NCBI GenBank assembly: GCA_938084055.1
Contig: CALKDK010000010.1
Location: 144,097 to 208,096, forward strand
DNA length: 64,000 nt
Direction: 5' to 3'
Origin: an uncultured Luminiphilus sp.
Lineage (GTDB): Bacteria > Pseudomonadota > Gammaproteobacteria > Pseudomonadales > Halieaceae
In this document: piece after piece, positions 10,452 to 19,388 of the stretch
Numbering within the stretch: position 1 is the stretch's first letter
Layout of the letters: the number at the start of each line of letters is the position of its first letter
Position numbers and translations under genes: made by a program
The notes under the pieces: generated by a model
The model's input: the letters and a program-made list of their open reading frames with translations, nothing else
Told to the model about the DNA's origin: nothing
Databases searched by the model: none

Positions 10452-10482
10452 TATCAGATACATTTAACCAATTTTATTGATA
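10452..10482. promoter_or_regulatory. Candidate LysR-type operator between cysC and the divergent lysR gene
   Basis: Inverted arms TATCA (10452-10456) / TGATA (10478-10482) within an AT-rich divergent intergenic region. Confidence 0.3.
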
Positions 10483-10507
10483 TACAAAGCTGCTAGAGGT
10501 GAGCCAC

Positions 10508-11407
10508 ATGGCCAGCGAGTCATTGCGCCTGACGCTCAGGCAATTAGAAATTTTTCTTGCGGTTGCCCGGGAGGGCACCACAGCAGGGGCGGGAATTTCC
10601 CTCGCACTGTCCCAGTCGGCGGTCAGCGCGGCACTGAAATCTCTTGAGTCCAACCACAACACGACGCTGTTTGATCGGGTGGGCAAGAAGTTGTCGCTCA
10701 ACCACACCGGGCGACAACTCGAGTCTCGGGCGCGGCAACTGTTGGATGACGCCCGTCAACTGGAGTCGGAATTGCTGGCAGCATCGCCCTCGGGCGACCT
10801 CAACATCAGCGCCAGCTTCACCATCGCCAACCACCTTATGGTGGACTATCTGGCGGCTTGGCTGAACCGTTATCCCCAGGCCCGGGTTGATATCACACCC
10901 GGAAATACCCCCGATGTAGTCCAGCGTGTCCTGGATCGTGAGAGTGAGTTGGGCCTTATAGAACATGAAACAACCCTGCAGGGTGTCGAACTTATTCCGT
11001 GGGTGGCAGATGAACTGTTTGTCTTTTGTTCGTCCGATCACCCGCTGGCCAGCAAGGGTAGACTGACCGAGGCTGACATCCTAACGGCCAGCTGGATCCT
11101 TCGTGAGCCGGAATCTGGAGCACGCCTGCTGTTTGACCAGGTCTTCTCCTCGCAACTGCGGCAGCTGCGTGTGCGTCTGGAGCTGAGGCACAACGAACCG
11201 ATCTTGCGTGCGGTGGAGCAGCAACTCGGTATTGGCTGTCTGTCTGAAAAAGTTCTGGCACCCTATCTGGCTCAGGGCGGACTGGTGGCGCTGTCACTGC
11301 CCCGCAAATTCAGGCTTAGACGACGGTTTTATTTCTGCCTGCGCAAACAGCGTGCCCACCGCCCTGAGGTCGAAGAATTTCTCGCGCTCTGCACCGCGCC
11401 GCGATAA
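10508..11407 (+). CDS. LysR family transcriptional regulator, YeiE-like
   Basis: LRLTLRQLEIFLAVAREGTT...ALSQSAVSAALKSLESNHNTTLFDRVGKKL helix-turn-helix; effector domain with ISASFTIANHLMVDYLAAWLNRYP and SWILREPESGAR resembles YeiE. Confidence 0.85.
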   Translation: MASESLRLTLRQLEIFLAVAREGTTAGAGISLALSQSAVSAALKSLESNHNTTLFDRVGKKLSLNHTGRQLESRARQLLDDARQLESELLAASPSGDLNISASFTIANHLMVDYLAAWLNRYPQARVDITPGNTPDVVQRVLDRESELGLIEHETTLQGVELIPWVADELFVFCSSDHPLASKGRLTEADILTASWILREPESGARLLFDQVFSSQLRQLRVRLELRHNEPILRAVEQQLGIGCLSEKVLAPYLAQGGLVALSLPRKFRLRRRFYFCLRKQRAHRPEVEEFLALCTAPR

Positions 11408-11414
11408 TCGCGCG

Positions 11415-12278
11415 TCAGCGCAAAACGATCAGGGGCGCAAGGCTACTCTGGATCATACGAATCGTATTGCTGCCTAAGAACAGGTGCCTTACCTTGGAGT
11501 GTGAAAATGCGCCCATGATCAGCAGTCCGACCTCTTGCTCCCGCTGATAAGTGAGCAGTGCATCCGTTACATTGCCCTCGATGACTCGGGGTATGACCGT
11601 GTAGCCCTCCCGTTCAAGACGCTGGCTGGCACCTTCAAACTTCGCCGTCTGATTGGCGTCTTGCTTGCCCACCATAACGAGGTGGCAGGGCAGGCCACCC
11701 AGCAGCCCCCCCTTGACGATGCGATCAAGGGAGCGTTCCGCGGTATCCCTGCCATCGTAGGCCAGCATAAAGCTTGTCGGGGGCGTGAACTGTGCGCCAG
11801 TGATGAGGATGGAGGTGTGAACCTGGCGGATCAGGGATTCAATGTGGGAGCCGAGCGCGCTGAATTCACCCGCGTGGTCGGTCCCCACCTTACCCACCAC
11901 CATCAGCCTTGCCTTGTTCTCCAGTTCCACGAGGGCTTCAACAAAATCACCGTGCCGGAGTAAGGTACGGATCGGCTCGATACCCCGGTCACTGACACGT
12001 TTCTCGGCTTCGGCGAGCAGCGTTTTGCCGTATTGGAGCGCCAGTTTGCCGCGCTCCTCGTCCAGTTGTGCCATCCGCTCCAGGAGTTCAGTCTGGGCAC
12101 CCAGGCCGATGGTGCCACTCCAGTCGTCAGCGCCATGCTGCGGGCGGCGTTCCAACGTGTGTAAGAGCAGCAGGCTCCGCTCAAGCCGGGATGCTACCCA
12201 GGCAGCAGCGTCACAAACGGCCAGCGAACCCACGGACCCGTCGATACTGGCGATGATCTGTTCTCTTTCAGTGTTCAA
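11415..12278 (-). CDS. Universal stress protein (tandem UspA domains)
   Basis: EQIIASIDGSVGSLAVCDAAAWVASRL; VGLLIMGAFSHSKVRHLFLGSNTIRMIQSSLAPLIVLR. Confidence 0.88.
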   Translation of the reverse strand: MNTEREQIIASIDGSVGSLAVCDAAAWVASRLERSLLLLHTLERRPQHGADDWSGTIGLGAQTELLERMAQLDEERGKLALQYGKTLLAEAEKRVSDRGIEPIRTLLRHGDFVEALVELENKARLMVVGKVGTDHAGEFSALGSHIESLIRQVHTSILITGAQFTPPTSFMLAYDGRDTAERSLDRIVKGGLLGGLPCHLVMVGKQDANQTAKFEGASQRLEREGYTVIPRVIEGNVTDALLTYQREQEVGLLIMGAFSHSKVRHLFLGSNTIRMIQSSLAPLIVLR

Positions 12279-12280
12279 GC

Positions 12281-13771
12281 TCAGTGACTCCCCATCAATT
12301 TTTCGACTTCACTGGGATCGTTGTGTATGCCGAATTTGTCGACCACGGTTTCTGTTGCCGCATTCATACCATGGATGGTGACCTCAGCACCCTCACGGCG
12401 AAACTTGATAACGACTTTATCCAGCGCCGCGACCGATGTGACATCCCAGAAGTGGGCGTATGAGAGATCGATGATGACCCTTTCAACCGCCTCTTTGAAG
12501 TCGAAGGCGCCGATAAACTGTTCACTGGATGCAAAAAATACCTGGCCAACCACCCGGTAGGTCCGGGCGCCCCGTTCCGGATCAAACTCGCTTTTGACCA
12601 CCATGAACCGGCCAATTTTATGGGCAAAAAACAGCGATGCCAGCAGGACGCCCACAAAGACACCGATGGCGAGGTTGTGGGTCGCCACCACCACGATAAC
12701 CGTGCTGATCATTACGATATTGCTGGATAGGGTGTTGCGCCGCAGGTCCCGGACCGAGACCCAGGAAAACGTTCCAATGGAGACCATGATCATGACAGCG
12801 ACCAGCGCCGCCATGGGAATTCGCTGCAGCCAGCTGTCAAGGAAGACCACCATGATGATCAGGACGGTACCCGCAGTCAGGGTCGACAGTCGGCATCGGC
12901 CCCCTGATTTTACATTGATGATGGATTGTCCAATCATGGCGCAACCTGCCATGCCACCAAAAAAACCCGCTGCCACATTGGCGATGCCCTGGCCTTTGCA
13001 TTCGCGATTACGGTCGCTTTGGGTATCCGTAAGATCATCGACGATGGTAGCTGTCATCAGTGATTCAAGAAGCCCGACCACTGCCAGAGCAACGGAGTAG
13101 GGTAGTATAATCAGCAGCGTCTCGAGGGTCAGCGGGATATTGGGGATCAGAAAAATCGGCAGGGTATTGGGCAAGTCACCCATGTCGCCCACAGTCCGGA
13201 CATCAACGCCAGCGAGTATACAGACAGCGGTCAGGCTGACGATGCAGACGAGGGGGGAGGGAATGCTCTTGCCGATGCCCGGCAGGCGGGGAAAGAGGTA
13301 AATGATCGCGAGACCGCTCGCGGTGAGCACGTAGACCTGCCATGTCACGTCGGTCAGCTCGGGTAATTGGGCCATAAAAATCAAAATGGCCAATGCGTTC
13401 ACGAATCCTGTGACGACAGATCTTGAGACAAAACGCATCAGTTCTCCCAGATGGAGATAGCCTGCCAAAATCTGTAGTAGCCCCGTCAGCACGGTGGCTG
13501 CCAGGAGATATTGCAGTCCATGATCCCTGACCAGGGTGACCATGACCAGGGCCATGGCACCCGTAGCCGCAGAGATCATGCCGGGGCGCCCCCCGACAAA
13601 GGCAATGACAACGGCGATGCAGAATGAGGCATACAGGCCAACACGTGGATCTACCCCCGCGATGATTGAAAACGCGATCGCCTCGGGAATCAGAGCGAGG
13701 GCGACGACGAGTCCGGCAAGCAGATCAGCGCGAATGTTGTCGAACCATTCGACTTGGAGGTTGGCGAGCAT
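12281..13771 (-). CDS. SulP family inorganic anion transporter with STAS domain
   Basis: [36 protein letters not shown]-terminal [43 protein letters not shown]. Confidence 0.93.
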   Translation of the reverse strand: MLANLQVEWFDNIRADLLAGLVVALALIPEAIAFSIIAGVDPRVGLYASFCIAVVIAFVGGRPGMISAATGAMALVMVTLVRDHGLQYLLAATVLTGLLQILAGYLHLGELMRFVSRSVVTGFVNALAILIFMAQLPELTDVTWQVYVLTASGLAIIYLFPRLPGIGKSIPSPLVCIVSLTAVCILAGVDVRTVGDMGDLPNTLPIFLIPNIPLTLETLLIILPYSVALAVVGLLESLMTATIVDDLTDTQSDRNRECKGQGIANVAAGFFGGMAGCAMIGQSIINVKSGGRCRLSTLTAGTVLIIMVVFLDSWLQRIPMAALVAVMIMVSIGTFSWVSVRDLRRNTLSSNIVMISTVIVVVATHNLAIGVFVGVLLASLFFAHKIGRFMVVKSEFDPERGARTYRVVGQVFFASSEQFIGAFDFKEAVERVIIDLSYAHFWDVTSVAALDKVVIKFRREGAEVTIHGMNAATETVVDKFGIHNDPSEVEKLMGSH

Positions 13772-13960
13772 GACAAAGTCCGAGTTGGATAGGGGCGAGC
13801 AATATTCGTTGCGGGACCCCTCTCTGGATCAGTGGCCTGCCGGCGGATTCAGGATGGTGAGGCTCTCGGCCCGGCCGAATCCCCGAAGGGGGAGTCGCAC
13901 ACCGGATGCCTCCGGTCCCCGCGGCGCCCACAAACCGGCACCCTGAGGTCACCTGTCGTC
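13772..13960 (-). promoter_or_regulatory. Structured GC-rich leader upstream of the SulP gene
   Basis: Several consecutive perfect short hairpins: accgga-tgcc-tccggt (13901-13916), tcccc-gaa-ggggga (13880-13893), tcgg-cccgg-ccga (13866-13878); no ORF supported. Confidence 0.35.
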
Positions 13961-14047
13961 TGCGTGGGCAGGGCGCCTGGCCGTGTCGTGATCTCGGTGC
14001 TTTCCATGCATAATGTGTGCCTAATGCGCAGCGACAGGAGCCCATCA

Positions 14048-15172
14048 ATGGAAGACCCGTATCAGACGATGAAAACCAGGTTGTCCCATGACGTGATCCA
14101 GGTGCTGTTACGTCTGGTGTTCCTGCTCCTGATTCTCTGGGTCTGTGCGCGCATCTTCTCGCCCTTTGCAAGCATTATGCTCTGGGCCTTGATCCTTGCC
14201 GTCACGCTCTACCCACTTCACATCAAACTGCGCGACTCGCTGGGTTGGCGCGACGGTCGTGCGGCAGCCTTGATTGGCGTCACTGGGCTGCTTCTGCTGG
14301 GTGTGCCGACTGTGTTGCTGGGGATGTCACTGGTTGAGCATGTCACGGATCTCCTGGGCCAGTGGAAGGCGGGTGCACTGACGATCAGGGAGCCCAATGA
14401 ATCGATTCGGGACTGGCCTGTGATCGGCGAGCAGCTTTACGTGGCCTGGCTTGCCGCCTCTGAAAATCTGGAAGCCGTGTTGGCGAGTCACGGCGAGGAG
14501 GTTCGCGCGCTCATCAAGCGGGCGGTGGGCGGCACGACCGATGTGCTCGCGACCATCGGTCTTTTTTTGGGCGCCATCGTTATTGCCAGTATCATGATGG
14601 CCTACGGTCAGTCGGGTGAGGCGGCACTGGGTAGGATCGCCAATACGCTGGTCGGCGGGAGCCGTGGCGCCCAGTTGCAGCAACTGTCGGTGGCGACAAT
14701 GCGCTCGGTCGCTACAGGCGTTATTGGTGTCGCAGTGGTTCAGGCCCTGCTGCTCGGCGTGGGATTCCTCTGGGCGGATGTGCCCGCCGCGGGTGTGCTT
14801 GCGGTCGTAACCCTTTTCATTGGCATTATCCAACTACCGGCACTGCTCATCACATTGCCGGTGCTCGCCTGGTTGTGGACGTCCGGTGATGGGTCCACGG
14901 CGATGAACGGCGTAATTACCGTGTACCTGCTGATCGCTGGTCTCTCTGATGGCGTCCTGAAACCCATGCTGTTGGGTCGCGGTGTCGATGTGCCCATGCC
15001 CGTGGTGCTGATTGGCGCGCTGGGCGGTATGGTGGGCATGGGCATGATTGGTCTTTTCCTGGGGTCCGTTATTCTCGCCGTGGGGTACCAGCTGTTGTGG
15101 GCCTGGGTGGAGCGTGAGACATCGCTGGCCGAGGATGAAGCCACGCCGCCGGTCCCCGGGGAAGCTCCTTAG
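14048..15172 (+). CDS. AI-2E family transporter (permease)
   Basis: Multi-TM protein with FASIMLWALILAVTLYPLHIKL and LLLIAGLSDGVLKPMLLGRGVDVPMPVVLIGALGGMVGMGMIGLFLGSVILAVGYQL; start MEDPYQTMKTR. Confidence 0.88.
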   Translation: MEDPYQTMKTRLSHDVIQVLLRLVFLLLILWVCARIFSPFASIMLWALILAVTLYPLHIKLRDSLGWRDGRAAALIGVTGLLLLGVPTVLLGMSLVEHVTDLLGQWKAGALTIREPNESIRDWPVIGEQLYVAWLAASENLEAVLASHGEEVRALIKRAVGGTTDVLATIGLFLGAIVIASIMMAYGQSGEAALGRIANTLVGGSRGAQLQQLSVATMRSVATGVIGVAVVQALLLGVGFLWADVPAAGVLAVVTLFIGIIQLPALLITLPVLAWLWTSGDGSTAMNGVITVYLLIAGLSDGVLKPMLLGRGVDVPMPVVLIGALGGMVGMGMIGLFLGSVILAVGYQLLWAWVERETSLAEDEATPPVPGEAP

Positions 15173-15187
15173 TTCAAAGCGCGCCAG

Positions 15188-16753
15188 ATGCCCCCGAGAC
15201 TGAGCGTGTCGAAAAGGTACCCCTGGCCGGTGGCTGCACTCGCTGTGCTGTTGAGCGCGTGTACGACAGTCGGTCCCGACTATACGCCGCCAGATGACGC
15301 CTGGCTCGACGCTTTGGAGTTATCGGTCTACGGCGAATCGGTGACGATGGCGCCTGACAGTGACCTCGAACTGGCGACCTGGTGGCAGCAATTCGATGAC
15401 CCCGTGCTCGACTTTCTCATTGATTCAGCCCGGCGGGAAAATCCTGGTCTTAGGCTCGCTGGCCTGCGGGTGCTTGAGGCGAGGGCATTGGCTGCGGCGG
15501 CTGGTGCTGCACTGTATCCACAGGCACAGACGATCAGCGCCGATGCCGCCTACGGCAAGCGCAGCAGCGGCCCCGGTGAGAGCGGCTTCTCTACCTGGGA
15601 TGCGGGATTCAATATTGGTTGGGAACTGGACTTTTGGGGGCGCTTTCAGCGCGGAATCGAATCCGCTGATAGCGCTTATTTTGCCTCGGTTGCGAACCAG
15701 AGGGACGCCCAGGTCCTGTTGGCGGCGACAATAGCTGACACCTACTGGCGCTTCCGCATCATAGAGGCCCGCATTGCCATCCTGAATAAGAACGCGCAGC
15801 AGCAGGGCCGGAGTTATGAAATTACCCGTCAGATGTTTGAGGCGGGACAGCAGTCTGAACTGGACCTGCAGCAGGCCAGGACGCAATACCTGGCGACGCT
15901 GTCGACTTTGCCAGGGCTCGAGGGCGCTGGGTCCCAGCTGGTCAATGCACTCTCGGCACTATTGGGCCGGGGCCCCGGCGAGCTGCGCGGAGCTCTGGAC
16001 TCTGATGCTCCCCTGCCCACCGACCATACCGTGGCGCTGGAGGAACTCCCGGCGGTCTTGATTCAACGCCGTCCTGACGTGCGCGCCAGCCTGTGGTCGG
16101 TGGCAGCACAGTCGGCCCAGATAGGGATCGCGGAAGCAGAGTATTACCCGTCGATCGCTATCGGTGGCAGCGTGGGTTGGACGGGAAACTCGCTCCCGGC
16201 TGTGGACAGCACGGGTCTTTTGGGCGCGGGTCCTGCGCTTCGTTGGACCGTGTTTGACTGGGGGCGTATTGCCAACAGTGTTCGCATCCAGGACGCCCGC
16301 CTCCAGCAAACTCTCGAAGCGTATCGCAACACCGTGCTTAATGCGGCGAGGGAGATCAACGACGCCTCGATCGCCCTTGATAAGTCATCCGAACAGCGCG
16401 CTTTGCTGGTTGAGACTGTCGATGCCTCAGAGCGGGCGCTTGAGATTGCTACGACACGCTACCGGGAAGGCTATGCGGATTTCCAGCGCGTGCTCGATGC
16501 GCAACGTGTCGTCTTCACCCAGGCGGATCGCAAACTACAGAACGACGGGCAGCACCTGCGGGCTATTGTTGCAATGTACACGGCATTGGGCGGAGGCTGG
16601 CGGCCTGACCAAATAGATGACATGTTGCCTCCGGAGCTTTTGCAGCAAATGCAGGAACGGTCCGACTGGGGTGATTTACCCACAATTCCTGTGCTCGACG
16701 CGACACAACCACCGGCGACAGAAAACGACACTATTACGGAGCCCTCACCATGA
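15188..16753 (+). CDS. Efflux transporter outer membrane factor lipoprotein (NodT/OprM family)
   Basis: LSACTTVGPDYTPP lipobox; WWQQFDDPVLDFLIDSAR; QRRPDVRASLWSVAAQSAQIGIAEAEYYPSIAIGGSVG. Confidence 0.93.
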   Translation: MPPRLSVSKRYPWPVAALAVLLSACTTVGPDYTPPDDAWLDALELSVYGESVTMAPDSDLELATWWQQFDDPVLDFLIDSARRENPGLRLAGLRVLEARALAAAAGAALYPQAQTISADAAYGKRSSGPGESGFSTWDAGFNIGWELDFWGRFQRGIESADSAYFASVANQRDAQVLLAATIADTYWRFRIIEARIAILNKNAQQQGRSYEITRQMFEAGQQSELDLQQARTQYLATLSTLPGLEGAGSQLVNALSALLGRGPGELRGALDSDAPLPTDHTVALEELPAVLIQRRPDVRASLWSVAAQSAQIGIAEAEYYPSIAIGGSVGWTGNSLPAVDSTGLLGAGPALRWTVFDWGRIANSVRIQDARLQQTLEAYRNTVLNAAREINDASIALDKSSEQRALLVETVDASERALEIATTRYREGYADFQRVLDAQRVVFTQADRKLQNDGQHLRAIVAMYTALGGGWRPDQIDDMLPPELLQQMQERSDWGDLPTIPVLDATQPPATENDTITEPSP

Positions 16754-17853
16754 CGACTAATGAAGAGGCGGCAGGCGCCAAAACGGTCAATCGTGGCGCT
16801 GGATTGGTTTTTGCATTCCTGATCCTTATTCTGACTTGGTACGTTGCGGCGGATCGACTCACGCCCTATACCTCCCAGGCGCGCGTCGAAGGGTTCGTCG
16901 TCGGCGTTGCCCCCAAAGTGGCCGGATTGGTCAGTGAGGTGAATATTGCCAACAACCAGTCGGTCGCGGCGGGTGACACCCTTTTTGTGATCGATGATTC
17001 TGATTACCTGATTGCACTGGAGCGGGCAGAGTCAGAGTTGCAGAAGGCCCAGCAGCAATTGGCCGCGGGTGATGCGGGCGTTGAGGCGGCCAGGGCTGGC
17101 CTCGATGCGGCAGTGGCAAACCAGGAAAAAAGCACCAAGGATTTTGAGCGGCTGAGCCGATTGTACGAGCAGGATCCCGGCACCATCAGCCAGCGCAGGC
17201 TGGAAATGTCAAAGGCCTCACTGGAGGCTTCGACGGCGCAGGTGGCCGCTGCACGTGCGGATATCCAGCGGGCAATCGACGCCAAAGGTGGGGATGATGA
17301 CGCGAGCAATGCCTTTCTGAAGTCAGCGCGGAGTGCACTCGCCAAAGCGCAGTTGGATCTTGCCAATACGCGTGTCCGCGCAGCAAAAACAGGTGTCGTT
17401 ACCGATCTCCGTGCAGAGGTCGGTCAGTTTGCTGGCGTGGGTAAGCCGGTCGTTACCCTGGTCGCCACCGATGCGGTCTGGATCAATGCGGCGTTCACCG
17501 AGAATAATCTCAACGCGCTCAAACCGGGCACTGAAGTTGAAATTCTGTTTGATGTTGTTCCCGGCCGCGTTTACGAGGGCCGTGTGCGCTCGATTGGTCT
17601 CGGGGTCAGTGCATCCCAGCCGACCCAGCCCGGTACCCTACCCAACATCCAGAATGATCGTGACTGGCTGCGCCAGGCCCAGCGGTTTCCGGTACAGATT
17701 GACATCAGCGATCTCTCGGATCAGGAGCTCCGGGAGGCGCTGCGCATCGGCGGGCAGGCCTCTATCGTTGCCTACGGTGATGCTCCTTGGTTACTTGATG
17801 CGCTGGCCTGGACCAGTATTCGCGTGCGCAGCATCCTATCCTATGCCTATTGA
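16750..17853 (+). CDS. HlyD/EmrA family periplasmic adaptor subunit
   Basis: TM anchor, YTSQARVEGFVVGVAPKVAGLVSEVNIANNQSVAAGDTLFVID biotinyl-lipoyl-like motif, DLANTRVRAAKTGVVTDL. Confidence 0.92.
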   Translation: MTTNEEAAGAKTVNRGAGLVFAFLILILTWYVAADRLTPYTSQARVEGFVVGVAPKVAGLVSEVNIANNQSVAAGDTLFVIDDSDYLIALERAESELQKAQQQLAAGDAGVEAARAGLDAAVANQEKSTKDFERLSRLYEQDPGTISQRRLEMSKASLEASTAQVAAARADIQRAIDAKGGDDDASNAFLKSARSALAKAQLDLANTRVRAAKTGVVTDLRAEVGQFAGVGKPVVTLVATDAVWINAAFTENNLNALKPGTEVEILFDVVPGRVYEGRVRSIGLGVSASQPTQPGTLPNIQNDRDWLRQAQRFPVQIDISDLSDQELREALRIGGQASIVAYGDAPWLLDALAWTSIRVRSILSYAY

Positions 17854-18868
17854 AGCGCGTCGGACGTTCCGACTGGCCCTGACGGTCTCCCTGGCGCTGC
17901 TACTGTCCTATGGTAGTGGCATGTCCCTCCCTTACTTTGCACCCCTCCTGGCGCTGATCCTGACGGTTCGGCCTGCCCCGCCCATGCCGGCAGCCAAGCT
18001 CCTGGTTCTCGCTGTGGCATTGACGGTTATTCTCGGCGTGGGTCTGGTGGTTGCACCCCTCGTTGAGCAGTACCCACCCATTGGACTGACGTTGGTTGGC
18101 TTGGGTTTGTTTCTCAGTAGCCGTATGAGCCTCGCCGGGGAAAATGCTGCTGTAGGAACGCTGCTTGCCATGGGGCTTACCCTGATATCAGCGCTTGGTG
18201 TTTTGAGCCTGGCGCTGGCACAAACACTGGTGCTGATGCTGGTAGCTGCTGTGGTCATTGCCGTTTTCAGTCAGTGGGTGGTCTACCCATTTTTTCCGGA
18301 ACCCTCGCACATTGACGAACCCGCAGCAGGTGCCGCCGAGGGTTCAGCTGGGGCGCCGCTGCGGGCAGTGAGGGCCGTTGTCGTAATCATGCCTGCTTAC
18401 CTGTTCCTGTTGATCAATCCAACAGGACACACGCCAGTGATGATGAAATCCATACTACTCGCACAGTCTGCCGATGTTAGGCAGGCGAAGAAGTCCGGGT
18501 TGGAGTTGCTCGGGGCAACACTGTTGGGAGGGCTTCTCGCGGCCCTGCTTTGGTTTGGTTTGAAGCTCTCGCCCAACCTTGAGCTGTTTGCAGTCTGGAT
18601 TTTGCTGGCGTTTATTCTGCTGGGGCGCAAACTCTACGTATCCGGGACAACCGGCAGGACCGAGCAGTTTTGGTTGGATACCGCTGTAACAATGTTGATT
18701 CTGCTTGGCCCGGCAGTTGCCGACAGTGCAGCGGGGAGAGACCCTTATCAGGCTTTTGCCTTTCGCTTTGGCATGTTTTTGTTGGTTGCACTATATGCCT
18801 GGGCCAGTATGGCACTGCTCAACAGGTTGGGCTGGCTTGATGCAGGGGAGAGGGGGGTGACGACGTGA
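17843..18868 (+). CDS. DUF2955 / FUSC-like inner-membrane protein
   Basis: Multi-TM protein starting MPIEARRTFRLALTVSLALLLSYGSGMSLPYFAPLLALILTV; overlaps the adaptor gene by 11 nt; ORF start at 17333 lies inside the adaptor and is spurious. Confidence 0.8.
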   Translation: MPIEARRTFRLALTVSLALLLSYGSGMSLPYFAPLLALILTVRPAPPMPAAKLLVLAVALTVILGVGLVVAPLVEQYPPIGLTLVGLGLFLSSRMSLAGENAAVGTLLAMGLTLISALGVLSLALAQTLVLMLVAAVVIAVFSQWVVYPFFPEPSHIDEPAAGAAEGSAGAPLRAVRAVVVIMPAYLFLLINPTGHTPVMMKSILLAQSADVRQAKKSGLELLGATLLGGLLAALLWFGLKLSPNLELFAVWILLAFILLGRKLYVSGTTGRTEQFWLDTAVTMLILLGPAVADSAAGRDPYQAFAFRFGMFLLVALYAWASMALLNRLGWLDAGERGVTT

Positions 18869-19317
18869 TCATGAGCTTAACGGTGGGATTCGCCGCGATG
18901 ATCGTCTGTCTCTTCGTACAGGGGATACTGCTTTACGTTGCAACCCGTTATTACATCGGTCACCTGGGCTGGATCAAAACGTCATCACGGGCCATGGCGC
19001 TGGTGCTGATTGCCCAGGTTATGCTTATGCTGGTCCTGGGTAACCTGTGCCAGGGCGGTATCTGGGCACTGTTGTTTATGTTTCTTGGGGAGTTCCAGGA
19101 TTTCCAGACGGCCTACTATCACTCGCTGGTTAATTTTTCGACGCTCGGATACGGCGATATTGTGATGTCGGAGCGCTGGCGAATCCTGGGGCCAATTCAA
19201 GCTATTAACGGGGTTTTGATGATCGGTGTCAGCACCGCCTCCATCACCTCCGTGGTCCAGGATACGTTCGAGCGATCCCGTCTGCTGCAGGGACCGAAAC
19301 CAGGGGCTGACACTTGA
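18865..19317 (+). CDS. Two-TM potassium channel family protein
   Basis: Pore loop AYYHSLVNFSTLGYGDIVMSERWRILGPIQAINGVLMIGVSTA with TLGYGD selectivity-filter-like sequence. Confidence 0.85.
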   Translation: MIMSLTVGFAAMIVCLFVQGILLYVATRYYIGHLGWIKTSSRAMALVLIAQVMLMLVLGNLCQGGIWALLFMFLGEFQDFQTAYYHSLVNFSTLGYGDIVMSERWRILGPIQAINGVLMIGVSTASITSVVQDTFERSRLLQGPKPGADT

Positions 19318-19388
19318 GGGACCCCTGCGAGCAAACCCGGTATTACCGGGAAAACTTCTGAACTAGGCAGGGTGAGCCAGCGTAACAG

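Noticed and set aside
17333-17842. N-terminal extension of the DUF2955 ORF
   Set aside because: Lies inside the HlyD adaptor gene in another frame; Arg/Ser-rich low-quality sequence; membrane protein starts at 17843.
19336-19350. Hairpin cccggt-att-accggg between the K+ channel and carboxylesterase genes
   Set aside because: Short stem with no T-tract; insufficient to call a terminator.
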